Part shown: piece by piece, positions 35,707-46,410 of the stretch
Numbering within the stretch: the stretch's first letter is position 1
Layout of the letters: every line of letters begins with the position of its first letter
Assembly (NCBI GenBank): GCA_946902985.2
Contig: OX336393.1
Span: 357,350,779 to 357,414,778 of the forward strand
From: Meconema thalassinum
Lineage: Eukaryota > Arthropoda > Insecta > Orthoptera > Tettigoniidae
Length of the DNA stretch: 64,000 nucleotides
Direction of reading: 5' to 3'
The notes under the pieces: model-generated
The model's database searches: none
The model's input: only the letters and a program-made list of their open reading frames with translations
What the model was told of the DNA's origin: nothing
Translations under genes and position numbers: made by a program

Positions 35707-36421
35707 CTATGTTGCTACCATCTCGAATGTATAAATAATCATCTCTATCAATATCCAATTCATCACTTTACATCCATCATTGACACCATCGTCTGCCAAA
35801 TCTGCACCTTCCGCACAACTCACACTAGGAGCACCCGAAGGATTTCGTGAAATTTCAATCATATCATTCACAACACAATACCCATAATTGTTAACTACAT
35901 TATTATCAAACGTATTGCGATACTGGTTGTAAACTGGTTCTCTATCACTAACAGAATCCAAAATCATGATGTTATCACTACTGAGAACTTTATCTTCTTC
36001 CTCTAAATCAATCCCTTCCCCTTTCTCACTCTTCCACTTTTCGTCCTTCCTGTTCATCTGTTTCTCCTTCTTCTCCCTTCTTCTTTCTTCCTCTGCCTTC
36101 CATCTCGTCTTTCTCTTCATCCGCTATGTCATTCCGTACCTTGTGCTCATTATCTTCCATCTCCACCGTTCCTGTCTCCTTCCCTTCTTCCTTTTCTTCT
36201 GTTTCTCCTTCTTCTCCATTCTTCTTTCTTCCTCTGCCTTCCATCTCGTCTTTTTCTTCATCCGCCATGTCATTCCGTACCTTGTACTCCTCATCTTCGA
36301 TCTCCACCGTTCGTCTCTCCTTCCCTTCTTCCTTTTCTTCTGTTTCTCCTTCTTCTCCATTCTTCTTTCTTCCTTTGCCTTCCTTCTCGTCTTTTTCTTC
36401 ATCCGCCATGTCCTTCCGTAC
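35707..36421 (-). pseudogene. Element B: E/K-rich repeat protein, downstream part
   Basis: Minus-strand coding sequence made of direct repeats with a period of 141 bp (47 codons); unit starts are near 36126, 36267 and 36408. Each unit encodes a charged segment with DEEKDE, GEEGETEEKEE and EYKVRND-type motifs, partly open in two frames. After the repeats the 137-residue frame at 35707-36120 continues into an acidic, non-repetitive tail (DLEEEDKVLSSDN, EGADLADDG). The N-terminal part of the same gene is at 58649-59614, beyond insertion C, so the gene is physically split. Function unknown; coiled-coil and structural gag roles are inferred. Confidence 0.55.
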
Positions 36422-36813
36422 TGCGCCCGAATTTAGTTGAGGCCAATACCAAGAACCAGACGGGATATGAACTGGGACTCATGAAAAATAAAAGGAACAT
36501 ATTAAAATCTCTTATTCCCTATAAAATTGAAGATCTCAAGATTTTATGCTGGAATTATATTTATTACCATGTTTAACAGTCAGTATAAACAATTAAGGAA
36601 GGCCGGAGTCAGGGCGTGTAAAGTATTAAGTGGTGGAACTTCCGTATGAGTCAATGGTTAAGATGAAGTAGTTCTAAATTTCAACACCACGCGCCGCGCC
36701 GAGCATATGGTCTAAAGCACATGACCTGACGGCAGTCAAGCATTGATACATTACCGCACGCAAATTGTACTTAGGTTTTATTTCTATGCCTGTTTTAAAC
36801 TTCTGTTTTCATT

Positions 36814-37050
36814 ATGCCATGCTGTTTTGTGCCTGCTTGTAAGTCTGGGTATAAGAAAGGAGATGGTCGGCACTTGTTTAGACCACGTCAAAACTGTTTG
36901 GAAGAATGGAACAGAAAAATTCCACGAGCTGACCGACAATTAACTTTGAGTGACCGCGTGTGTGACTTACATCTTAGTGATGACATGATTATTAAAGTGG
37001 ATTCTTTCATAATAGGTGGAAAGACATTGAACCCGAACTTGATCCCATAA
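36814..37050 (+). pseudogene. P-element transposase N-terminus: THAP domain
   Basis: 78-residue frame that is almost exactly a THAP zinc-binding DNA-recognition domain: C4, C9, then C50-x2-H53 (C2CH), an invariant-type tryptophan (W32) and a downstream proline. In P elements this domain binds sites near the ends. The frame stops right after the domain. In an overlapping frame from about 37032 the sequence jumps to C-terminal transposase-like sequence, so the catalytic RNase H-like core has been deleted. Such a short product could act only as a DNA-binding repressor, by analogy with known P repressors; that is speculation. Confidence 0.85.
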
Positions 37051-37228
37051 ACCTGTCAGTTAATGATGACAGTTATGAGAGAGCAGGCGATAACGTTATT
37101 TATTATTTGTGCGGTTACCTGATTCACACAGCACCAAAGATGATTGTGAAATGTACTTCCTGCATTAGGTCATTGGAAAGTGATTCTGAAACATTCAATG
37201 CTGCTAGTGATGTATGTATCCTCTCCAA
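37032..37228 (+). pseudogene. P-element transposase C-terminal fragment, first part
   Basis: Open reading of about 65 codons containing YYLCGYLIHTAPK, then CTSCIRSLE and ILSKLRDY. These resemble the C-terminal region of THAP9/P-type transposases (a 'GY-x' segment followed by C-x2-C). It stops where the LINE inserts and continues beyond it at about 38830. Confidence 0.65.
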
Positions 37229-37229
37229 G

Positions 37230-38828
37230 TTGAGAGACTATATATGTATGTATTCTTTATTGTCAGACAGATAGACTCCACTAGTGACAATATAGTAATT
37301 AACAATAAAATTTACAATTATAAACAAAACAAAAACAGCAAACACGTACAAAAATAGAAATACACTAACCTATTATACATCAGCAACCACAACCTTACAG
37401 ACACGCACTCAAACATCCTATCTCAAGCATTCATTCATGCAATCCCTTTGTACAAGAAACAATACAATAATTATTACAAAAAATCTATGAACAGTAAACG
37501 GAAAAAGGCAAAAACATAAAATAAAGGATAAGAAGAAAAAGTTCAGAAACTGGGGAAAGTAATATAAGAGCGACATTCAAGGATCTAGATAACAGCAAAC
37601 AAAAATACATTACTTCAGTCGCTCGTACATTCAATCAAAAAATCAATCAACCATTCATTCAACCACATGTTCAATCAATCAACGCAAATAGAAATTAACA
37701 CAATATGCATACACTATTTTACAGGCCACTTGAGATATTTCCCATAACAGTTGATAGAGAGTCGAAGTGAATATCAGTAACACTTTTACTCTCCATCAAG
37801 CTGTATGTTGACTGCAACCGGATCAGACATGAATTTTTGTGCACATTAATTCTCGATCTGACCCCATCGAACGTGTGCTTCCGTCTGGTGGTTCTCTGAG
37901 GGACGTTAAAACCCAAGTCAGCTAGCAACTGATTAGAGTCAATTCCGCCATTTACCAGCTTCCAAAGGAATCTCAGGTCACCCACTGTGCGCCGACTGCT
38001 AAGTGGAGGAAGACCGTACACGTTGCAATAACTCTCATACTCAGCTCTATGGTACGGTCGTCCACCCCTGTAACAGAGCCATTTAATAAATCTCTTTTGC
38101 ACACGTTCGATGGCGTCAATTTATTACTGTGAAAGGGATTCCAGATCACACTACAGTATTCTAATTTAGGCCGAATGAGTGACTTAAATAATTTGGATAG
38201 AGTTATGTCCGAAAAATAATTTAAACAATTCCTTTTTAAAAATCCCAGGATCCGGAAACTTCCACAACACATTTTTGAAATATGTTCATCGAACGAGAAA
38301 TTATTAGTGATTGTCACCCCTAGATCCTTAATGGTTGACACTCTACCTAGCATTTCATTTTAAATACAATAATTAAACCTGGGTAGGAGGTTACGTTTCA
38401 ATGAAACTGACAAAACTTTACACTTTTCAGTATTCAGTTTCAGTTTCAGTTTCCATGTTTCACACCATTCACTGAGTTGGTGTAGGTCTTGTTGCAACAA
38501 CTCACAGTCATTTATAGTACTGATGGGCATATACAGTTTAAGATCGTCAGCGTACATCAGGCACCTAGAATTATGAATTATACGAGGGATATCATTTACA
38601 AAAAGTATAAAGAGCAGAGGGCCCAATACAGAACCCTGAGGGACACCGGTAGTAACGTTAACAGATTTAGACTTTTTATTATTAATTATAACTGATTGGG
38701 TTCTATTTGAGAGGTAGCTTTTGAAGAAACGTAAAAGATTACCAGTTATACCAAAGTTTGAAAGTTTATGAAGCAGTAGGTTGTGATGTACGCTGTCGAA
38801 AGCCCTAGAGAAATCATGGTGGAAGTAA
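37230..38828 (-). mobile_element. 5'-truncated Jockey-like LINE inserted in the P element
   Basis: Minus-strand LINE whose 3' tail, at the left, is AT-rich with TACATA-type repeats (around 37230-37245). Its 5' end is truncated within the reverse transcriptase near 38828. The P coding sequence is interrupted by it. I could not define a target duplication. Confidence 0.8.
37719..38826 (-). pseudogene. Reverse transcriptase fragment, Jockey-like
   Basis: Reading leftward on the minus strand: HHDFSRAFDSV, then GVPQGSVLGPLLFILF and YADDLKLYMP (38626-38360). In a shifted frame the thumb region GVTITNNFSFDEHI and PKLEYCSVIWNP (38353-37973) follows, then the tail RRTVGDLRFLWKLVNGG (38102-37719). SRAFD, PQGS and YADD are RT catalytic landmarks, and the tail is usual for Jockey-like ORF2. 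Two frameshifts and the 5' truncation make it inactive; truncation is the usual result of incomplete target-primed reverse transcription. Confidence 0.85.
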
Positions 38829-38829
38829 A

Positions 38830-39009
38830 TCTAGATTTCTTAAATACCCGTCCTTATCTTTCTTTCACGTGATGAAACGTGTGGATGCAGTAGTGGAGGA
38901 AAAGTTGGAGCAAGAAGGTGCGTTGTGGGGCGATATATTTTCAGATTGTGTGGATATGATCTGTGAAATTCCTGTGTTTCGAAATGTGTACTATATTTCC
39001 CTAAGATAG
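38830..39009 (+). pseudogene. P-element transposase C-terminal fragment, last part
   Basis: Continues the P frame after the LINE: LKYPSLSFFHVMKRVDAVVE, then ALWGDIFSDCVDMI, ending at TAG 39007-39009. KYPS-SFF followed by a charged helix resembles the extreme C-terminus of THAP9/P transposases. It and 37032-37228 were one exon before the LINE came in. Confidence 0.65.
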
Positions 39010-39264
39010 TGTTTCATTACATTAAATGCCGATTCATTTTCCGGGCGAAAGAAATGTCCAGGGAACTGAGATCCAGATCGTCTTCAAAATCAGCGAGAAA
39101 AATAATGAAGGTCTCTTCTGTTTAGGGGTAAGCTCTGCTCTTCTTAGAAATGTATTTTAGTGTGTTCTGTATAGTATTTTAATATGTTCGTATTCCCTTG
39201 AAGATTTGTTTCTGTTATTCACAACTTGCTTAGTATTTAGTGCAATACTTCTTTTAATAAACAA
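39010..39264. other. 3' untranslated part of the P element
   Basis: AT-rich sequence between the transposase stop and the Helitron-like piece; no frame of note. Confidence 0.45.
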
Positions 39265-39736
39265 CTAGCAACCCGCCCCGGCTTCGCCCGGGAACAGTTA
39301 TGAATGGGCAAGGAATTCCTGTCAGACGTAATTTAAGAATGGCGAGGTGCATGAGACATAAATCCCCGTTCCGTCCAAACTAAAAACACTTATATTGGGC
39401 AAAGTATCGAAGATAGAGATATGCTCTCGCGGAATTTTTTGGAGAATTGTTCATGCTGAACAATTCTTACACTCATAGTATATTGATATTTTTAACGGTT
39501 TGCCCAGCGTAAGCTTAAAAAGTGCACGGACGCCAGGTCCTATTATCGACCTTTTCACTGAAATCTGAAATCGTTACTGTTTGGCTCCCTTTGATCATAA
39601 ATAAATTATTTTCTACAGATATCTTCCTCGAGATTACCTTTACAGAATGGTGAAAGCCGCACCATAATCCATCCAGTGGTTCTCGAGATTACCCGTGACA
39701 TCCAAGAATCGGGGACTTAGTTTTATACTAAGCTGA
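39265..39736 (-). mobile_element. Helitron-like element (minus strand) inside the P element
   Basis: On the minus strand it ends with a GC-rich hairpin motif (CCCGGGCGAAGCCGGGG) and CTAG (39265-39268) followed by T. A TC start is proposed at 39735-39736 (TCAGCTTAGTATAAAAC), but the preceding base is not the expected A. 472 bp, non-coding. Related in its ends to 3172-4426. Confidence 0.45.
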
Positions 39737-39847
39737 GGCGAGCCAGACAGGAAAGCGGAGGCCAAGTTACGCTAGTACCACCTAGCGGTGGAAACGGTCA
39801 ACTACCGGAGTTCCTTCACTTGATACTTTACACGCCCTGGCCGGAGT

Positions 39848-42800
39848 AAAAGAAGAAATTATGCAAAATGTTTAAATAATAATTGCGCAAATTATTAGAA
39901 CAAAGGGAGGCCTACAGTCCTGAATGCAGGAATTAGACTTCCGGGAGGCGGTGTGTGTCGTCATGAAGAGGGGAAGATACGGCACGAGGCAACGTGTGTG
40001 GAGAGGAGACCAGCTACGCCACAGCACGAGGAAGTGGGGAGGCGAGAGCTGTGATCTCGACGCTGGTAGAGAGGAAGTACAAGATTAATTCTCTATTCAG
40101 ATCAGGTCTGAGGTAGACCGTGAGTTACGAAGCGGGTGCTTCATTATAGTGCACCGTATATCGAAAGCCGAGTGTGGGCTTAGAAGGCTGTGACTGCGGA
40201 AGAGAGAGTCACGTTCGACCGAGCAAGCCTAGTTAGAGTACATTTTGTGAAACGAAATGGAGCACATTTGAGCGTATTTATAAAAAGCATTCTACAGCGA
40301 GACTATGAACAGTTATAACGCAGCTTGTTATACAAGTCATTTCAAATACAGAGCTATATCACGTCTCATAAAACTGCAACAAACTTCATACATATAAATA
40401 GCAGTATTCTACAGAAATACAATTCATCTTTCAAGCTATTTAAAATGCAGATATTAGATTGGCAGAGGGGAAGTTTCACAGGTTTCAACTTTAACCTAGT
40501 GATGACTTCGTGCTAAAGTGCATCATGAAGGGAAGTTGAGATTACATCAATAAGAGTGAAATCCAGAACATTATACAATGGATATCGCGGTAGAACACCT
40601 ACGCGACGCTCTAAAATGCAGAACAAATTTATAATACATTACGAGAGTTCGCATACAACTAGAATACTCTCAGGAACATTTACAACAAATCGAGTTTCGA
40701 CTAGAGCAAGAGATCCTGTCGAATTGATGGTGTTACATCAGAAGAACTAACGGCATGCAGAGAGTCGAAAGCAAGGAGGGGGCGCGACTTGTCGTAGACA
40801 GCGAGGTTGTCGACCTAGCCCGCCTGTTGACCTTGCCCCACTGTTATATAGCGAGCAGTCCACTCCATATATGATTCGTACAGCTGAGAGCTGCATTCCC
40901 AGGTGAATTTCTGTTGCAGATCTTTTGACGTCAGCCAAGGTAGTTAAAGCGATTGAATTATATTTGTTGCAATGTAGCTATGTTCTGTGTTTATCCAGCG
41001 ATTGACTAACGAATAATTTTTGTAATTATAATATTTGTGTAGGTCTTTTATCTAGTTAAATTAATATTTTTATTACCATTTTTCATTGCAGATTTCAGTC
41101 ATTTTGACATTTTTATTAACGTATTGCCAATTTAAAACGTTTAATCAGTAAATTGTAAAATTATTAAGTATCGTTAAAACTTGCGTAAAATTATGTAAAT
41201 CTGTTTTATGCGGAGTGATGGAACGTTATTGAAAAATCGAGATGCAGTATGCTAAGAAAGTTAGTGACTTCACGAAAGTCAAATAAATTTCGAAAACTCA
41301 TGATGTTGATTCGAGTTTCGAAAATTATTATAAACCTACTGTGTGCAATAATTGCATTATTACACGACACTAAATTCTTTTAGAAGAAAGTCAAAACAAC
41401 TGATATAGTTAATTAAATTATTAAATGTCATTTTCATTGTAATAAAAACAGATAGTTATGAAGAACTATGCTGTATCTTAAAAATGGAATAAACCATATT
41501 TCCAAGAAATACAATGTTCCAAGAACATTAATATTTGTCAAATAAAATATTTAGAGCATTAAAAAGTCTAAATAAAATTTGTGAAACATAATCTTTCATG
41601 AAGAAAACCTAGAACTTCATTGTTAGTAATTTGTATTTAAATGACGAAGGAAAAGACAGGGCGACCTTTTATTAAGTCAACCCATTGTCAGATTATAAAT
41701 CAGGAAGGACTTAAATGAATTCTCAGGAAGATAGGAAATGCTTATATTGTTATTAAATATGAATTCTTGCAGACGATTCTTTGAAAGTTACAATAATGTT
41801 GCAACGAAATTTAACACGTGGAGGAAGTTAAGAAATGAAAGTCACAAGGTGATAAAGAAACTGTACAGAATTAGTTGGAGATTTTTGAATTTGAAGGCAC
41901 GAGGAAATAATTTGTATAAGGATAGGGGAAGTTTTGTTAGAGGTTGTTTCTTGAAAAATATTCACAATGGTGGTGAATATATAATAAAGATATTTGCATT
42001 GTAGAGAGAATGCATTGAAATGGGTTAATGTTTGAAATTCCGTGCGGTTGTCGACGTAAATGAAGGTACGTATTGTTATAAAAGGAGGCAGAGCAGACAT
42101 GTTTTCCAAGTGTTGATCATAACGAGTGTGATATCATTAAATTGCATTGAGGCAAGATTCTGTACAAGGTGTTCAATAAGTAATATAATTGTTTGTGTAA
42201 TTTTGAAATAGAGTTGTGGAATGAAGATAAAATTCCATGCACCTTGTATATCTCCATTTATTGAAGTAACTGAAATTCTTGCAAAGAACTTTATTATTAT
42301 CGGAAGTTATACACAGATCGTTGTGAAATGTTAGAGCAGTGCTGAACTTCATCATTTGACACTTAGGTTCTTTTTATTAGTCAAGTATTGTATCCGACTG
42401 GGGTACTGGGGGTTCGAACCTATGACATTTAAATTCAGAAAGAGAAAATATTTATAAGATATTCACAGTCATATGGACTAAGAGTAAGGCCTCATGGAGC
42501 AACTCATACAGTGACTCAACGCAATTAATGTCCGCTATCTTGATACATTGCATGCAGGCCGTGTCTGACTCACGGAGAGCGCATATGAACGCAGTATCAG
42601 CGAGCGATGTCATGCAAACGGAAAGTTTTCGAGCAAAGAGAGAGAAGGGGAATTCACCTATGTATGCCGAGTCATGATTAAAATGGCAACCTTGGAGTGC
42701 CTTAAAACACCGCAGTATGATGAAAAATTGATTTTTAGGGAAACCATGCAAAATTGTTCAGATAATGTGGTGTCAACCATAATAATCCTGGAAATTAGGA

Positions 42801-43230
42801 ATTAACAGAGAATAAAATTCAATAATTAATGCATAGAAAAAAGTTTTTACGAAGCTATACGTCATTTTGGCGGGGCTATCAAGCGGTCCTTGGTAGGAGA
42901 GAAAAAAGAACACCTCGCCCACATAAATGAGGAGCCCTTTTGATTTAATTTAAATAAAGTGACCGATCGATTTTCGGAAAATAAGAGGAGAATTTAACGT
43001 TGGGATCATGAGGAATATAAGGGTTAATTTTCGAAGACGTGTGACCCTTGCTTCAAAAGATAGCTCCGAGAAGAAGAACGAATTGATTTATTTTTGCAAG
43101 TTTTCAATATATAGCCGAGCTTTCAGACAGAGAGTATGCAGTTTTGCAGTCCAATGGGGCGTGATGCTTTATCACGTGCAGTCAGTTTGGTGAATCTCCG
43201 AAGAGGTCACCCGGTATCAACAAGTAACGC
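39848..43230. other. Non-coding left body of element C
   Basis: Starts with GC-richer blocks (about 39930-40240 and 40745-40870), then becomes very AT-rich. No gene is supported. The GC-rich-then-AT-rich profile resembles the first kilobases of the 5.5 kb LTRs. A B-box-like GGGTTCGAACCT lies near 42411 without an A box, so it is not a tRNA gene. Confidence 0.45.
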
Positions 43231-43428
43231 CGTCACTACGCCAAGTTGAGCTAGGTAAAGGGCGAAAGAACATTGTTAAGTATATTCAGTCTTCAGAGAA
43301 AAGTTGGACGTGACGCTGAATCACAGTATTCAGACCACCAGTACGAGTCGTCATTACGCCGAGTTGGGCCCCTGACAGGGCAAAAGAACATTATTAATAT
43401 ATTCAGTCTTTGGTGTCCGCTGGTACGG
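43231..43428 (+). repeat. ~122-bp tandem repeat in C, interrupted by the Gypsy element
   Basis: Two diverged units start CGTCACTACGCCAAGTTG (43231) and CGTCATTACGCCGAGTTG (43353), each with a later TATTCAGTCTT. A degenerate third unit resumes on the far side of the Gypsy element near 52290 (CGTCATAATACGC, TATTCAGTCTTTGACG), showing that both flanks were continuous. Confidence 0.6.
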
Positions 43429-44788
43429 TGTAATTGCCCCGGGGTGTCAGGGGGTTAAACACCTGTACGATTATAACAACAGCAATAGACATTCACACCT
43501 AACTATACCTAAGTGACCTAATAAATAAAACCCTTCAGCTTCTGGTAAAATTGATAATATATTATCATACCAGACATAAGACACACATTTCGCAGGTCCT
43601 CCTCGTACAGAATAATAACACTCCCTATCGTATTTGCACAGATACACATATGACATGATATAGATGACCCTCAGGAATAAAGTTGATCGGTACTTACAGA
43701 TGTTGGCTCCAGCAGTGGTGACCTAGCTCAACTAATTCTGGGGTTATTTGCTCCCAAAAGAATTAGGCCTGTACTCGCAGCACAATTGATTTGATTCACA
43801 CGCCATTCCTACTTTTATGATTACTTATTACGTTTGTTACTTTTGTACCCAGCATCCAACGATTTACTTTGCGTCGTGGATCTAGTATCAGACCAATGTT
43901 TGGAATCCGTTCGTGAATTTACTAATGCGGAGCATATTTGACTCACATCCTTGGACGAATAAATTGCCGCTATAGTTGCAATATAGATGTACAGATATCA
44001 GACTACAAAATTCGTGCTGTTCGAAATAAGTAACCTTGGCGATATACTTAAGACTATGCTCATCATTCAATTAAGAACTTATAGCCAGCAACTCCGTTAT
44101 TGTATCCAAAAACACAATTAGTGTATTACTGTAATGTCTTATCCTCCACACACAAGACCAAAAAGACAAGTTCACTCCCGCCCGGAGTTCTAAATAGAGA
44201 CACGCTCCACACGCGGTCCAAAATAAGAGTCTACTCCGCCCCGCGGTCTGAATAAGAGTGTACACCGCCCCGCGGTCTGATTAAGGGTGTCCCCCAATGC
44301 CTTCCACAAAATCCCAAGTACCGTCATAACCCCCCCCCCCTCTACAACCACAGGTTACCTGGATTGATCCACGGATCCACCCAATCCCAACGCTTGATTC
44401 TCAACATGACCATATATTGAACACAGCCCATCGTCACCGCTCGTACATGGATGCCAAGTCTCACCTCTTACTCACGCTTACTGGCGCTCGGGTTTTACCC
44501 CGTGTCTGAACTACAACTCGTATTTCATCGCCTGTGTGCACTTTTCTGTTACAAAACTTTCAGATTACTCCAATGTTTAATATTTCAACTTCCCTTCATT
44601 TGGATCCTGCTCAAATTATAATACATATACGCTAAACAAATTACTTATAAATTAAGCACGTCATAATATACACTTTAATAAATAATTATAAAACATAAAA
44701 TACCAAAAATAAAAATATAGACACGATTAATAAAATCCGTAACTCCACGGAACCCGGGTTCAGTTCCTTTGTAACTTGGAAGGTTACA
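43429..44788 (-). repeat. 3' LTR of the Gypsy element, 1360 bp
   Basis: Plus-strand edges TGTAATTGCCCC and AAGGTTACA. Matches 50906-52260 with small indels and substitutions (a few percent by eye). Contains a C-run near 44329 shared with the other LTR. Confidence 0.9.
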
Positions 44789-44800
44789 AATTCCCCTCCA
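44789..44800 (-). promoter_or_regulatory. Polypurine tract of the Gypsy element
   Basis: On the minus strand GGAGGGGAATT directly precedes the LTR start TGTAACC; this is where plus-strand DNA synthesis would be primed. Confidence 0.65.
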
Positions 44801-45256
44801 TGGAGTTCCCTTGAAGATATGAATGGGGACTTCATCACAAAACACAAAAATACACAAATGACCCTAAAAATATACAATGAACAACATACACAAATGACCC
44901 TTCAAATATAAAAATAACCCTCAATACAATCATTTTCTTGACGTCTGAATCTACACAATCTTTCTTCCAAAAGTCTTTGTATTGTCCTAAAACTAACCCA
45001 CACCGATCTCTCAAGGCTCCTACAAACTAACTCACACGGAATTTCCTCATGTGTCGTTAACTTTGCCATGTCAAACATGACCGATATGGCACAGAACCAT
45101 GTTGCACACGCTGAAATACATGCTACAATGCATTTACTTAATTTGCTCTGCTTTGTTTCACTTGGCTAATGGTGGCCTCTTCGTCATTACTTGCAGTGTA
45201 CCTGTGTAATACACCACAATGTCGGCTAAATCTGCCTCAGAGGATCTGCCCTACCA

Positions 45257-45332
45257 TTACATGCTAATATACTTCTTAAGGTTATAGACATTGTATGACC
45301 CTACAATGGTACATTGGTGGTCTCTTAAGCTA
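45257..45332 (-). pseudogene. Last codons of Gypsy pol, beyond the mariner
   Basis: Minus-strand frame with TIVGSYNVYNLKKY before a stop at 45257-45259, a typical ending of Gypsy integrases (V-G-x-YN-x2-LK). It is cut off from the rest of pol by the mariner. The two pol parts join in frame if the mariner and one TA copy are ignored, so the insertion was clean. Confidence 0.7.
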
Positions 45333-45448
45333 CGAGGGTTGGAGCAAAAGTCATGGCAACTATTTTTTGTCTTGTAGATACGTGAACGGATCACAAACGT
45401 ATATGTGTCGTGTGGAAGTTCTGCACGCATAGCGTGTATGCAGAACAA

Positions 45449-45565
45449 AGGAAGGAAGGAAGGAAGATTGTAGTTTTACGTGACCGTGAATCTTGTGATT
45501 ATAAGCCACGGGACCTCCTTTTTACGTGGAATCCGAACCACAGGACATGGCATTTCACTTCGAAA
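45449..45565 (-). repeat. SINE inside the mariner, 14-bp duplication
   Basis: Flanked by perfect TGTATGCAGAACAA copies (45435-45448, 45566-45579). GGAA repeats at its left edge are its tail on the minus strand. Same family as 10419-10536; the minus strand carries a B-box-like GGTTCGGATTCC. Confidence 0.88.
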
Positions 45566-45653
45566 TGTATGCAGAACAACAGATGGCTCTGTGATAGCTG
45601 GTAGTAGAGCAGCGAGGGCCGTGAAATCAGTCAGTTGGTGAGTGTCGTGCGAG

Positions 45654-46167
45654 ATGGAATTAACCCGTGTTGATCAGCGCGCTTACATCGAACTAGCCGT
45701 TCTCCAAGGGAGAAATGCGATGGAATGTCACAGTGAATTAGTGGAGGCCCTTGACAGAACAGTGACCGCACAGTACAACAGGGACTTCCTGGTGCGACAG
45801 GTACGACGTGGCGTTCGGGAGAAAGTCCAGATATTGTGGACAGTGCAATAATCCTGCACGACAATGCAAGACCACATAAAGCAGGGTGTGTAGGGAAGCT
45901 ACAGCGACATTGGGATGGGAAGAATTGGATTACCCACCGTACTCTCCCGACATTTCGCCCTGTGACATTGAGCTCATTCGAAAGATTAAGGAACCACTAC
46001 GTGGTAGGCGATTTGCAACACGAGAGGACATTGCTGATGCTGTGCGCCTACAGGTGACACGATTCACACATGGTGCGGCAAATGCTGAGGCAGAGGGTAT
46101 TCAGCGCCTCCCACATCGTTGGCAGCATGTGGTGACAGTAGCAGGGGACTACATTGAGGGTCTTTAG
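45654..46167 (+). pseudogene. mariner transposase remnant (DD34D type)
   Basis: The N-terminal part (from the ATG at 45654) has the helix-turn-helix region LTRVDQRAYIELAVLQGRN, joined directly to C-terminal sequence RDFLVRQVRRGVREK. The central part with the first catalytic aspartate is therefore deleted. After a frameshift the second catalytic motif ILHDNARPHKA (near 45850) and the third PPYSPDISPCD (near 45945) are visible, the last being the D of DD34D. The tail ends TVAGDYIEGL at 46165-46167. Complete mariner transposases are about 345 residues; this one lacks roughly half and cannot be active. Confidence 0.85.
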
Positions 46168-46410
46168 GCCCAGGTTTGTCATGTCAACTGTATGTGTACT
46201 GTGTTGTCGTTCATTTGCACCGTGAAGGCCATATTTCTCTGTATACTACCGTCATAAATTAAATTAGTGTATTACGATATTTCAGTGCTATTCATTGTCC
46301 ACACATGTAGTTAACACCTTGTCCTTTCGTCTGTATATGTCACATTTTCCTACCGGACTGGCATCATCATGAAAAAAAAAGTTGCCATGACTTTTGCCCC
46401 AACCCTCGTA

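Larger units (their letters stand above)
36602..39847. mobile_element. P-like element with 8-bp duplication GCCGGAGT
   Basis: The element proper is 36610-39839. Inverted ends begin CAGGGCGTGTAAAGTAT on both strands and stay similar for about 37 bp with five mismatches. Perfect GCCGGAGT copies lie at 36602-36609 and 39840-39847. Short TIRs of this size, an 8-bp GC-rich duplication and an internal THAP gene are hallmarks of the P superfamily. The transposase core is missing, and the rest is split by a LINE and a Helitron-like piece. Confidence 0.92.
45333..46408 (+). mobile_element. mariner element (internally deleted) in Gypsy pol
   Basis: Inverted ends CGAGGGTTGGAGCAAAAGTC (left) and CGAGGGTTGGGGCAAAAGTC (reverse complement of the right), similar for about 30 bp. 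Flanked by TA (45331-45332 and 46409-46410). 1076 bp including a 117-bp SINE. Confidence 0.9.

Noticed and set aside
42405..42425. Lone B-box-like GGGTTCGAACCT as a tRNA or SINE
   Set aside because: No A box, tail or duplication around it.
44150..44345. GC-rich blocks and the C-run near 44329 as a promoter island
   Set aside because: They recur in the other LTR (near 51650-51810) and belong to the Gypsy LTR. They may contain its promoter, but I cannot place it.
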